Translations under genes and position numbers: made by a program
The notes under the pieces: generated by a model
Seen by the model: only the letters and a program-made list of their open reading frames with translations
Databases searched by the model: none
What the model was told of the DNA's origin: nothing
NCBI RefSeq assembly: GCF_026626635.1
Contig: NZ_JAPNKA010000001.1
Location: 4,712,001 to 4,776,000, forward strand
DNA length: 64,000 nt
Direction of reading: 5' to 3'
Source: Archangium lansingense
GTDB taxonomy: Bacteria > Myxococcota > Myxococcia > Myxococcales > Myxococcaceae
Part shown: positions 8,903 through 16,521 of the stretch, piece by piece
Layout: each line of letters begins with the position of its first letter
Position numbering within the stretch: the first letter of the stretch is position 1

Positions 8903-10324
8903 ATGACTGGGATTGTCCTCGTTCTGGCCATCGTACTCATCGGCATCGTCCTCTTCTCCCTCGACAGGATTCCCCTCGAGGTGACGGCGCTCGCCATCGT
9001 CTGCCTGCTGGCGCTGACGGGGGTGCTGACTCCCGCGGAGGCGTTCGCCGGGTTCTCCAACGAGACAGTCATCTTCATCTTCGCGCTCCTGGCGATGACG
9101 GGAGGGCTGTCGGCCACTGGGGTGATGCACAGGGCTGGCGGCTGGCTGGCCCACTTCGGCCGGCTCGGGCCTCGGGGGTTCCTCTTGGGGCTGATGCTGC
9201 TCGTGGTGGTGTTCTCGGCCTTTGTCCCCAACACGGTCACCACGGCGGCCTTCCTTCCCGCGGCGCTCCGGGGAGCGAAGGCCTCCGGCATGAGGAGGAG
9301 CAAGGTGCTCATGCCACTCGCCTTCGCCTCCATCCTGGGGGGGATGAGCTTCTTGTATGGGACCTCGACGAACCTGGTGGTCTCGGCGCGGCTCGATGAC
9401 CTCGGGCAGCGCCCTATCGGCCTCGTCGAGCTCACTCCGGCCGGTCTGCCTCTGGCGCTTCTGGGCATCGCCATCATCCTCGTGCTGACGCCGGTGGTTC
9501 TACCCACCCGGACGGGCACCGGCGAGGAGGACGGGCGGGCGCTGCGTGGGGTGAAGCTGCATCCGGGAGAAGGGCCGCGGGTCGGGCCGCGCGAGCATCC
9601 GCGGGAGCTTGCGAGCGACCGCTCGCTCCTGGTGTCGCCGGACGTCGAGGACCAGGCGGCTCCGCGCCGCTCGAAGGCGTTCCTCGCCATCGCCATTTTC
9701 GTCACCGTGCTCGTCATCGGCTCGGTGGGGCTCGTGCCCCTGTCCGTCGCCGGCGTGGCGGGAGTCCTCCTCATGGTCCTCACCGGCTGTCTGGATCCGA
9801 AGCTCGCATTCCGGATCGACTGGCGGGTGGTGCTGTTGATCGGCTCGATGATGGCGCTCGGCCTCGCCATGGAGAAGAGCGGGGCAGGTCAATTCCTCGG
9901 GGGCCTCGCTGTCGAGGTCGCGGGCGTTGGTGGCCCTCGCCTGGTGCTGCTCTGCCTCATGCTGCTGACCATCCTCCTCTCCATTCCGATGAGCAATCAG
10001 GCCGCGGCGCTCGTGATGCTGCCTGTCGGACTGAGCGCCGCCGCGGGCCTCGACGTGAACCCCCGCACGTTCGCCATGGGGATTGCACTCGCCGCCTCTT
10101 GCTCGTTCGTCACTCCACTCGAGCCGAGCTGCATGCTGGTGTTTGGCCCCGGGCGCTACCGGTTCAGCGACTTCTTCAGGCTCGGGGGCCCCCTCACGGC
10201 GCTGATGCTCGCGGCGCTCGTGGTGCTCGTCCCGTGGGCCTGGCCGATGGAGGTGCACGGCCCGTCCGGCGGGGCGGGACTCAACCAGCAAAGCATTGGT
10301 TCAGCGGCCGCCCGGCCCGGTTGA
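8903..10324 (+). CDS. SLC13/ArsB-superfamily permease (ion transporter)
   Basis: A 473-aa inner-membrane protein with 10-12 hydrophobic segments in two homologous halves separated by a charged loop (about residues 200-265). Family signs are the N-terminal segment before LEVTALAIVCLLALTGVLT, the FSNETVIFIFALLAMTGGL block, PNTVTTAAFLPAA, YGTSTNLVVSA and, in the second half, SNQAAALVMLP and FVTPLEPSCMLVFGPG. These match the SLC13/CitT-like permeases of the ion transporter superfamily (dicarboxylates, sulfate, silicon and similar anions). The usual TrkA-C (RCK_C) domains of the longer relatives are absent from the loop. The start at 8903 has AGGAG nine bases upstream. The substrate is not evident. 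Confidence 0.85.
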   Translation: MTGIVLVLAIVLIGIVLFSLDRIPLEVTALAIVCLLALTGVLTPAEAFAGFSNETVIFIFALLAMTGGLSATGVMHRAGGWLAHFGRLGPRGFLLGLMLLVVVFSAFVPNTVTTAAFLPAALRGAKASGMRRSKVLMPLAFASILGGMSFLYGTSTNLVVSARLDDLGQRPIGLVELTPAGLPLALLGIAIILVLTPVVLPTRTGTGEEDGRALRGVKLHPGEGPRVGPREHPRELASDRSLLVSPDVEDQAAPRRSKAFLAIAIFVTVLVIGSVGLVPLSVAGVAGVLLMVLTGCLDPKLAFRIDWRVVLLIGSMMALGLAMEKSGAGQFLGGLAVEVAGVGGPRLVLLCLMLLTILLSIPMSNQAAALVMLPVGLSAAAGLDVNPRTFAMGIALAASCSFVTPLEPSCMLVFGPGRYRFSDFFRLGGPLTALMLAALVVLVPWAWPMEVHGPSGGAGLNQQSIGSAAARPG

Positions 10325-10371
10325 TTCGGGGCTCGTGGTGGCCGCTTCACGAAGCAGCGCCTGGGTGTGGG

Positions 10372-10557
10372 TCAGCAATTGCCGGGGGCAATGCGCCGCA
10401 CGCGCACGTCGTCGGCCAGCACGGCCTCGGTGGACTCGGAGGCGAAGCGCTCGGTGACGGCTTGTGGTCGGGCTGCCGTGGAGGGGGTAGATGCACAGGC
10501 GGCGCTCAACGCGAGCAGGGCGAGCGCGCGGAACGGACGGAGGTTGAATGGGCTCAT
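10372..10557 (-). CDS. Small hypothetical lipoprotein
   Basis: A 61-aa frame with a basic N-terminus, a hydrophobic stretch and a lipobox-like LSAAC near residues 17-21, which would make it a small lipoprotein of about 40 mature residues. A weak AGG/GAGG site precedes the ATG. It is followed by nothing recognisable and has no family I know. It may be a real small gene, since signal-peptide-like features rarely arise by chance, but coding evidence is limited. The rest of 10325-10624 shows nothing further. Confidence 0.4.
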   Translation of the reverse strand: MSPFNLRPFRALALLALSAACASTPSTAARPQAVTERFASESTEAVLADDVRVRRIAPGNC

Positions 10558-10624
10558 GAGCGCCTCAACCTACAGCTGCGACTGACGCCAGGCTCCCGCG
10601 TTCTGCGGGCCCGCTCCTTCCGCG

Positions 10625-11242
10625 TCAGTCCCAGGTAATTTCGTACTCGGTGTCGAGCGGTCCCAGCGCTCGTGCGCGCACCTTGACTCCCTTGGCCTGC
10701 GCGGCTTCGAACGTGGCCTGGAACGCTCCCTCGTTGTAGGCCCGGGGGATGATGTCGTGCTTGAAGATGACGATGCCGCTGTGCGGACCCGTCATCTTCG
10801 CCGAGACATCGATGTCCTTCCAGGTCGTCTTGGCGGTGACCGGCATGTTCTCCAGCACCTGCCTCGGCATCCCCTGGTTGAGCATCATCATGAGCCGCCC
10901 AGACGTGGACTTATAGAAGCCCGAGGCCGCCTGGTAGCCCATCATCCACAGCGCCTTGTCGAAGCCCCCGTACTTGTCACTCAGCAGCCGGGCAGCGGTG
11001 TACGTCATCTTGAGGAGCGTGCTGAGGGGGTAGCTGAAGTACTCCAGGAACTTCGATTCCCCGCTCACCTCCATGCAGCGCTTCACCGCCTCCTCGTTCC
11101 CCAGGTGCCGTACGGACTCCATGACGTTGAGGAAGAAGACGCCTACCGTCTTGTCCTCCGGCTTCGTGTAGGACAGGCGCCACTGCAACTCCTCCTCGGA
11201 GCCCAGCGGCGGGGACTTATCGGTGACCGGCTCTTCTGACAT
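10625..11242 (-). CDS. DUF2378/TIGR02265 family protein (Myxococcus-type)
   Basis: A 205-aa protein of the DUF2378/TIGR02265 family, a paralogous group largely confined to Myxococcota. Recognisable features are the conserved central helices (VRHLGNEEAVKRC, YPLSTLLKMTYTAARLL, YGGFDKALWMMGYQA, FYKSTSGRLMMMLNQG) and the C-terminal beta-rich part. Function is unknown; the all-alpha N-terminal half resembles small ligand-binding domains. There is no signal peptide, so it is cytosolic. The ATG at 11242 is preferred over a GTG at 11254 because GGAAG lies at proper distance. It is a good taxonomic marker for the window. Confidence 0.85.
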   Translation of the reverse strand: MSEEPVTDKSPPLGSEEELQWRLSYTKPEDKTVGVFFLNVMESVRHLGNEEAVKRCMEVSGESKFLEYFSYPLSTLLKMTYTAARLLSDKYGGFDKALWMMGYQAASGFYKSTSGRLMMMLNQGMPRQVLENMPVTAKTTWKDIDVSAKMTGPHSGIVIFKHDIIPRAYNEGAFQATFEAAQAKGVKVRARALGPLDTEYEITWD

Positions 11243-11596
11243 GCGCGCTTCCACCTCGAGTTGAAGGTGTCCTCTGCGTCACGGTCCCTGCGGTGCCTCG
11301 TACTTCATTCTGCGAACGGCCCCCGGAACTTCAACCTCAAGCCTAACCAGAATGCGTGAGCCAAACATACCCCCTGTGGTGCCCTGGAGGCCGAAAGGTG
11401 GAGGGAGCATGCGCCAGGGTGCATGTCGGACACCTTGTATGAGGCACCTCACGCAGGGTGTACTCGCCCTTTGGGGCTGGGACTTCGCGAGACGTCGTGG
11501 GCTACCCAACGCCCCCCTCGCCCTAGAGGGAATCGTGCCCTGTATCTCCCGCGAGTCCTGGATTCCTGGGCTGTAGATGGAGGGCATATGGGCCGC
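11243..11596. other. Intergenic region, nothing recognised
   Basis: About 350 bases between two genes on the minus strand. Short frames on both strands lack ribosome sites and family signals. I see no clear terminator after fruR; GTGCATGTC and similar near-repeats around 11420-11465 do not form a convincing structure. Confidence 0.35.
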
Positions 11597-12580
11597 TCAG
11601 CCACGGCGCTTGAGCTCGCGGGCGACGACCTCACAGCCGGGCACATAGCGGCCCCGGACTGCCTCTATCGCTCGAGCCAGCGTCAGCTCGGCGATTCGCT
11701 CATGCCGTTGGGGCAGGGAGTTGACGCGCAACGGAAGGAAGTCGAGCAGACGATCGTCTCCGAAGGTCGCCAGCCGGAGCGTTCGTGGCAAGCCAGCGGG
11801 TGACTCGAGCAGGACGTCGAGCACACCCTGCAGCAACGTATAGGAGCTGGTGACCAGGGCGTCCGGCAGGCCGTGCTCGGCGAGCAGCTCGCGCATCAGC
11901 CGGGCGCCGTTCTCGCGGTCGTAACGGGCCCCAGTCATCTCGTGGACGTGCTCGAGGCGTCCCTTGACGGCGCGCCGGAAGCCCTTGCGCCGCTCGGTGC
12001 TGATGGAGAGCGAGGGGACCGCGTCGAGCCAGGCGATGCTGCGGGTACGCTCATCCATGACCGAGCGAGTCAACGCCTCAGCGGCCGACACGTTGTCGCT
12101 GATCACGCAGACGAAGCGCCGCGGATCCAACGCCCGGTCCACCGCGATCACCGGTGTGCCGGCCTCCATCAGCCCGGTGTAGAACGGATTTCCCGCTGGC
12201 AGCGCACTCGCCACGATGAGCGCATCGCAGCGGCGCGCGCGCAGCGTCAAGGCGAGCTCCTGCTCGGTCCGCGGGTCGTCATCGGAGCCGACGATCAGCA
12301 GCTGGTACCCCTCGCGGCGGGCACCGTGCTCGAGCAGCTTCGCGAGCCGGGCATAGCTGGCGTTCTCGAGGTCCGGCACGATGAAGCCCAGCGTGTGGCT
12401 CGCCCCGCGTCGCAGCGCCGCGGCCTGGGCGTCGATGCGGAAGTTATGGCGTTCCACCACGGCCATCACCCGTGCCACCGTCTTGGGGCTGATGCGGCGC
12501 GCCTCGGCCTGGCCGTTCAGCACGTAGCTGGCCGTGGTCCGCGAGACGCCTGCCAGCCGGGCGATGTCCGCCAGTGTCAT
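11597..12580 (-). CDS. fruR: Fructose-operon LacI-family repressor FruR (Cra type)
   Basis: A 327-aa LacI-family regulator. The N-terminal HTH reads TLADIARLAGVSRTTASYVL, almost as in enterobacterial Cra/FruR, followed by a hinge and a periplasmic-binding-protein-like effector domain (GFIVPDLENASYARLAKLLE, then ATFGDDRLLDFL). Proteins of this type bind DNA in the absence of fructose 1-phosphate and release it when that sugar phosphate builds up. The start at 12580 has a perfect AGGAGG five bases upstream, which excludes the longer frame to 12643. It is divergent from fruB-fruK-fruA with 111 bases between the starts, where a matching operator is visible. Confidence 0.92.
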   Translation of the reverse strand: MTLADIARLAGVSRTTASYVLNGQAEARRISPKTVARVMAVVERHNFRIDAQAAALRRGASHTLGFIVPDLENASYARLAKLLEHGARREGYQLLIVGSDDDPRTEQELALTLRARRCDALIVASALPAGNPFYTGLMEAGTPVIAVDRALDPRRFVCVISDNVSAAEALTRSVMDERTRSIAWLDAVPSLSISTERRKGFRRAVKGRLEHVHEMTGARYDRENGARLMRELLAEHGLPDALVTSSYTLLQGVLDVLLESPAGLPRTLRLATFGDDRLLDFLPLRVNSLPQRHERIAELTLARAIEAVRGRYVPGCEVVARELKRRG

Positions 12581-12635
12581 CGCTGCCTCCTGTTGCCCGG
12601 AATTTCCGTTGGGCACCCTGCATTCCATCCGTGTA

Positions 12636-12666
12636 GGTGACACGATTCAGCAAAATCACCTATAAG
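12636..12666 (+). promoter_or_regulatory. fruB promoter with overlapping FruR/Cra-like operator
   Basis: On the minus strand, 12638-12649 reads TGAATCGTGTCA, one mismatch from the enterobacterial Cra consensus. It overlaps a sigma-70-like promoter: GTGACA (12637-12642), an 18-base spacer and TATAAG (12661-12666). A wider inverted repeat, AGGTGA (12635-12640) and TCACCT (12656-12661), brackets the operator. Bound repressor would block RNA polymerase, so fructose 1-phosphate should induce the operon. Transcription would start near 12673, leaving a leader of about 20 bases. Confidence 0.6.
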
Positions 12667-12691
12667 CTTCAGGACGGGGAGGATGCAACGG

Positions 12692-15556
12692 ATGCTGACG
12701 CTGACTCGGGAGGATGTCCGGCTCGGGTGCCGTGCCGCTGACTGGCGTGCGGCGCTGGAGCAGGCCGCCGCGGCGCTGGTCGAAGCAGGCCGCGTGTCGG
12801 CCGAATACCGGGAGGGGCTGCTCGCCCGTGAGGCGCAGTCCTCCACCTATCTGGGCCACGGCATCGCGATTCCCCACGGTACGCCGGAGAGCCGGCGCCA
12901 CGTGCGCTCCACGGGTGTGCGCGTGCTTCAATTCCCGGAAGGTATCGCGTGGCATGACGGCTCGCGGGTGAACCTGCTGGTGACGATTGCCGCGCAGTCC
13001 GACGAGCATCTCGACATCCTGCGTCAGCTCACTCACGTGCTGGAGCGTGACGGAGTGGGCGAGACGCTGGCTGGTGCGACGAGCGCCGACGAGGTGATCG
13101 CGGCGCTGTCCCGCGCGCCGGTGTCCGCGAGATGCGATGCCGGAACGCTCTGCCTGGGCGTGCCAGCCCGAGACCGTCTGGAGCTGGCCCTGGCCGCCGC
13201 GGCGCGTCTGCGCCAGGCCGGCTGCGTGGACTCAAGCTTTGTCGCGTCGGTCGTCGGGCAGCTGCCGCTGCCCCTGGGCTTGGGGCTCTGGCTTGTGTAC
13301 GGCACCTCAGGTGTTCAGGCACCTGCCCTGGCGCTGGCAACCCCGGAACAGCGTTTCCGCGATGACGTGGGCGAGGTCTCCGGCGTCTTCTGTCTGGCCG
13401 CCCAGGGCGATGCGCACCGTGCGCTGCTCATGCGGCTCGATGGGCTGCTCGCGCGCGGCGATGGGGATCGGCTCGCCGAGCTGCCTGCCGAGCAGATTCT
13501 GGCGCGGCTGTCCGGCGAGTCCGCGCAGGCCGAGACCGCCCGCGTCCGCCTGCTCAACGCTCACGGTCTTCATGCTCGGCCGGCCAAGGAGCTGGTGCAG
13601 GTGGCACGAGCGCAGGCCGTGCAGGTCCGCGTCCGCTTGCTCGAGGGCAATGGAGAGGCTGTCTCCGCGGCCAGTCTGACCAAGGTGCTCGGGCTGGGTG
13701 CGCGGCGCGGCCAGACGCTGGTGTTCTCCGCGGAAGGGGAGGGGGCCGCGCAGGCTGTCTCAGCGCTGGCCGAGGCGGTGCGAGGCGGCCTTGGTGAGCC
13801 TGTGACGCCGCTTCAGGAGACGCGCGAGGAGAGCGCCGCCCGGGTCGCCCGGGTTGTCCCGGCGGAGCCTGTCGCCGCCCCAGTGGCCGACGAGCCGTTG
13901 ACGGCCGTGCCGGCCGCTCCGGGCCTCTCCATCGCGCCTGCCTACGTGCTGCGACTGCCGGAGCTCCATTACGCCGAGCGGGCGGACGACTCCGCGAAGG
14001 AGCGCGAGCGACTCCAGCGTGCGCTCGACGGCGCTCGTCAGCAGCTCGAAACGCTGGTGCAGCGGACGGTGGGCGGCGAGGTTGCGCAGATTCTCTCCAT
14101 CCACACGGAGATGCTCGGAGATCCGGAGCTGCGTGATGCGGCCTTCGAGGCCATCGGCGAAGGTGCGTCGGCCGAGGCTGGCTGGTGGCGTGCGATTGAC
14201 GCCGCGGCGCGCACGCAGGAAGCGCTCGCCGACCGGCTGCTGGCCGAGCGCGCCGCGGACCTGCGCGATGTCGGCCGCCGTGTGCTCGGTCTGCTGTGCG
14301 GCGTCGAGATGCCGATGCCGCCGGAGCAGCCTTACATCCTGGTGGCCGATGACCTCGGGCCATCCGATGTCGCGCGGCTGGATACGGCGAAGGTGCGTGG
14401 GCTCGTCACTGCGCGTGGTGGGGCCACCTCGCACAGCGCGATTCTCGCGCGGGCCCTTGGCATCGCGGCCGTCGTCGGGGCGGGTGAGCGGGTGTTGGCC
14501 TTGACCACCGGTGTTGAGCTGATCGTCGATGGCGAGAGCGGACGTGTCGTCGCGGCTCCAAGCCCGGCGCGTCGCCAGCGCACGGAGAAGCGCATCGACG
14601 AGCAAGAGGTGCTGCGGCGGGCGGCCCATGCCCGAAGGCACGAGGAGGCGCGCACGCGTGATGGCCACCGGGTGGAGATCTGCGCGAACCTCGGCAACAC
14701 CGCGCATGCCGCGGATGCCGTCGAGCGCGGGGCCGAGGGCGTTGGCTTGCTGCGCACCGAGTTCGTGTTCATGGCGCATCCAGAGGCGCCGGATCTGGCG
14801 ACGCAGATCTCCGAGTACGGTGAGGCCTTCGACGCGCTGGCCGGCCGCCCGTTGGTTGCGCGCACACTCGATGTCGGCGGCGACAAGCCACTGGCGTACT
14901 GGCCGATGCCGCAGGAGGACAACCCCTTCCTCGGCGTGCGCGGCATCCGTCTGACGCTGATGCGGCCGGAGGTGCTCGAGACGCAGCTCCGCGCCCTGCT
15001 GACCGCGGCCGGTACCCGCCCGGTGCGCATCATGTTCCCGATGGTCAAGGACATCGAAGAGTTCCGCGCGGGCAAGGCCATCTTCGACCGCGTGCAGGCC
15101 GAGGTGAAGGCGGCCGACGTCCAGCTCGGGGTGATGATCGAAGTGCCGTCCTGCGCGCTGCTCGCTCCCACGCTCGCGAAGGAAGCCGACTTCTTCTCGA
15201 TTGGCACCAACGACCTCACGCAGTACACGCTCGCGATCGACCGCGGCCATCCGCAGCTGTCCGCGCAGTCCGATGCGCTGCACCCGTCCGTGCTGCGGTT
15301 GATTCAACTGACCGTTGACGCCGCCCATGCCGAAGGCCGCTGGGTGGGGGTCTGCGGCGAGCTCGGCTCTGATCCGCACGCCATCCCGGTGCTGGTCGGC
15401 CTGGGCGTCGATGAGCTGTCTGTCAGCAGCCGCCGCGTGCCGCTGGTAAAGGCCGCCGTCCGCGAGCTGACGCTGCCGCGGGCTCGTGAACTGGCCGAGC
15501 TCGCCTTGAGGCAGCCGACTGCCGCCGCGGTGCGCGAAGCCTTGGAGGTCGTCTGA
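12692..15556 (+). CDS. fruB: Multiphosphoryl transfer protein: EIIA(Fru)-HPr-Enzyme I fusion
   Basis: A 954-aa cytosolic phosphotransferase that carries phosphate from PEP to the fructose permease in one polypeptide. The order is EIIA(Fru) (1-145, active His62 in IAIPHGT), a central region (150-275) resembling a worn second EIIA-like fold, HPr (about 280-370, active His near 294 in GLHARP, regulatory Ser region SAASLTKVLGLG), and Enzyme I (about 400-954, active His near 581 in GGATSHSAI, acid/base Cys near 888 in GVCGELG). This architecture is known from fruB of Rhodobacter and Xanthomonas. The start is placed at 12692, not 12683, because GGGGAGG lies 9 bases before it and directly abuts 12683. 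The stop overlaps fruK (TGATG). Confidence 0.93.
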   Translation: MLTLTREDVRLGCRAADWRAALEQAAAALVEAGRVSAEYREGLLAREAQSSTYLGHGIAIPHGTPESRRHVRSTGVRVLQFPEGIAWHDGSRVNLLVTIAAQSDEHLDILRQLTHVLERDGVGETLAGATSADEVIAALSRAPVSARCDAGTLCLGVPARDRLELALAAAARLRQAGCVDSSFVASVVGQLPLPLGLGLWLVYGTSGVQAPALALATPEQRFRDDVGEVSGVFCLAAQGDAHRALLMRLDGLLARGDGDRLAELPAEQILARLSGESAQAETARVRLLNAHGLHARPAKELVQVARAQAVQVRVRLLEGNGEAVSAASLTKVLGLGARRGQTLVFSAEGEGAAQAVSALAEAVRGGLGEPVTPLQETREESAARVARVVPAEPVAAPVADEPLTAVPAAPGLSIAPAYVLRLPELHYAERADDSAKERERLQRALDGARQQLETLVQRTVGGEVAQILSIHTEMLGDPELRDAAFEAIGEGASAEAGWWRAIDAAARTQEALADRLLAERAADLRDVGRRVLGLLCGVEMPMPPEQPYILVADDLGPSDVARLDTAKVRGLVTARGGATSHSAILARALGIAAVVGAGERVLALTTGVELIVDGESGRVVAAPSPARRQRTEKRIDEQEVLRRAAHARRHEEARTRDGHRVEICANLGNTAHAADAVERGAEGVGLLRTEFVFMAHPEAPDLATQISEYGEAFDALAGRPLVARTLDVGGDKPLAYWPMPQEDNPFLGVRGIRLTLMRPEVLETQLRALLTAAGTRPVRIMFPMVKDIEEFRAGKAIFDRVQAEVKAADVQLGVMIEVPSCALLAPTLAKEADFFSIGTNDLTQYTLAIDRGHPQLSAQSDALHPSVLRLIQLTVDAAHAEGRWVGVCGELGSDPHAIPVLVGLGVDELSVSSRRVPLVKAAVRELTLPRARELAELALRQPTAAAVREALEVV

Positions 15557-16521
15557 TGGCGAGGATCCTGACGCTGACACTGAATCCCGCGTTGGATCTC
15601 GCGATCCGGCTCGGACCCATCCGGCTTGGCGAGGTCAACCGGACCGAGAGCACCCGGCTCGACGCCGCCGGCAAGGGCATCAACGTGGCGCTCGTCCTCC
15701 GGAGACTGGGCCATGACGTCACCGTGTCGGGTCTGCTCGGTGCCGACAACGAGGCGGCCTTCGTGCGGGCCTTCGCCCGGCACGGGATGCACGACGCGTT
15801 CGTCCGAGTTCCGGGCGAGTCGCGCATCAACGCGAAGCTCTCCGAGCCGGACGGGCGCGTCACCGACCTGAACGGCCCTGGCCCGCTCGTTCCGGCACAT
15901 GCGCTGGACACGTTGTCCGTGCGCCTGGCGCCGGTGCTGCCCGCGGTCGATGCGGTTGTGATCTCCGGCAGCCTGCCGCCCAATGTGATGCCAGCGCAGC
16001 TCGCCAGCCTGCTCACCCGGATCCGCGAACACCATGTGCCGGTGTGGCTCGACACCAGTGGTCCGGCGTTGGTGTCCGGTCTGGCCGCACGGCCCACCGG
16101 CGTCAAACCCAACGAGACCGAGCTGGCCGATTGGGTGGGCTATTCGCTCAACACCCCTGAAGCGCGTCTCGTGGCGGCGCTGCGGCTCAACGCCGAGGGC
16201 ATCGAGGACGTGTTGGTCTCGGCCGGCGCCGAGGGGGTGATCTGGGCCCAGCGCGGCGACGCACTGATGGCCGAGTCGCCGCGGGTTTCGGTCGTCAGCA
16301 CCGTCGGCGCGGGCGATACGCTGCTGGCCGGCGTGTTACACGGAGTCCTGTCCGGTTGGCCGCGCGAGCGCAGCTTGCGCTTTGCCACGGCGCTTGCCGC
16401 TGAGTCCGTGCGCCATATCGGCGTCGGCGATCCGAAGGCCGAAGACTTCGAAGCGCTGCAGCAACAGACCCTCATCCGGAGCCTGACCGCACAACCACTC
16501 ACCGGGGAGACGCGTCGATGA
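15556..16521 (+). CDS. fruK: 1-phosphofructokinase
   Basis: A 321-aa PfkB-family sugar kinase converting fructose 1-phosphate plus ATP to fructose 1,6-bisphosphate, the step after PTS uptake. Features are TLTLNPALDLAI at the N-terminus, AAGKGINVALVLRRLG (the PfkB glycine motif), KPNETEL, and the C-terminal catalytic block TVGAGDTLLAGV with the base Asp. It overlaps fruB by one base and fruA by four (ATGA), so the three genes are translationally coupled. By removing fructose 1-phosphate it would also lower the inducer of FruR. Confidence 0.93.
   Translation: MARILTLTLNPALDLAIRLGPIRLGEVNRTESTRLDAAGKGINVALVLRRLGHDVTVSGLLGADNEAAFVRAFARHGMHDAFVRVPGESRINAKLSEPDGRVTDLNGPGPLVPAHALDTLSVRLAPVLPAVDAVVISGSLPPNVMPAQLASLLTRIREHHVPVWLDTSGPALVSGLAARPTGVKPNETELADWVGYSLNTPEARLVAALRLNAEGIEDVLVSAGAEGVIWAQRGDALMAESPRVSVVSTVGAGDTLLAGVLHGVLSGWPRERSLRFATALAAESVRHIGVGDPKAEDFEALQQQTLIRSLTAQPLTGETRR

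Noticed and set aside
13760..15580. 606-codon frame on the minus strand
   Set aside because: Antisense shadow of fruB, with low-complexity Arg/His/Gln composition.
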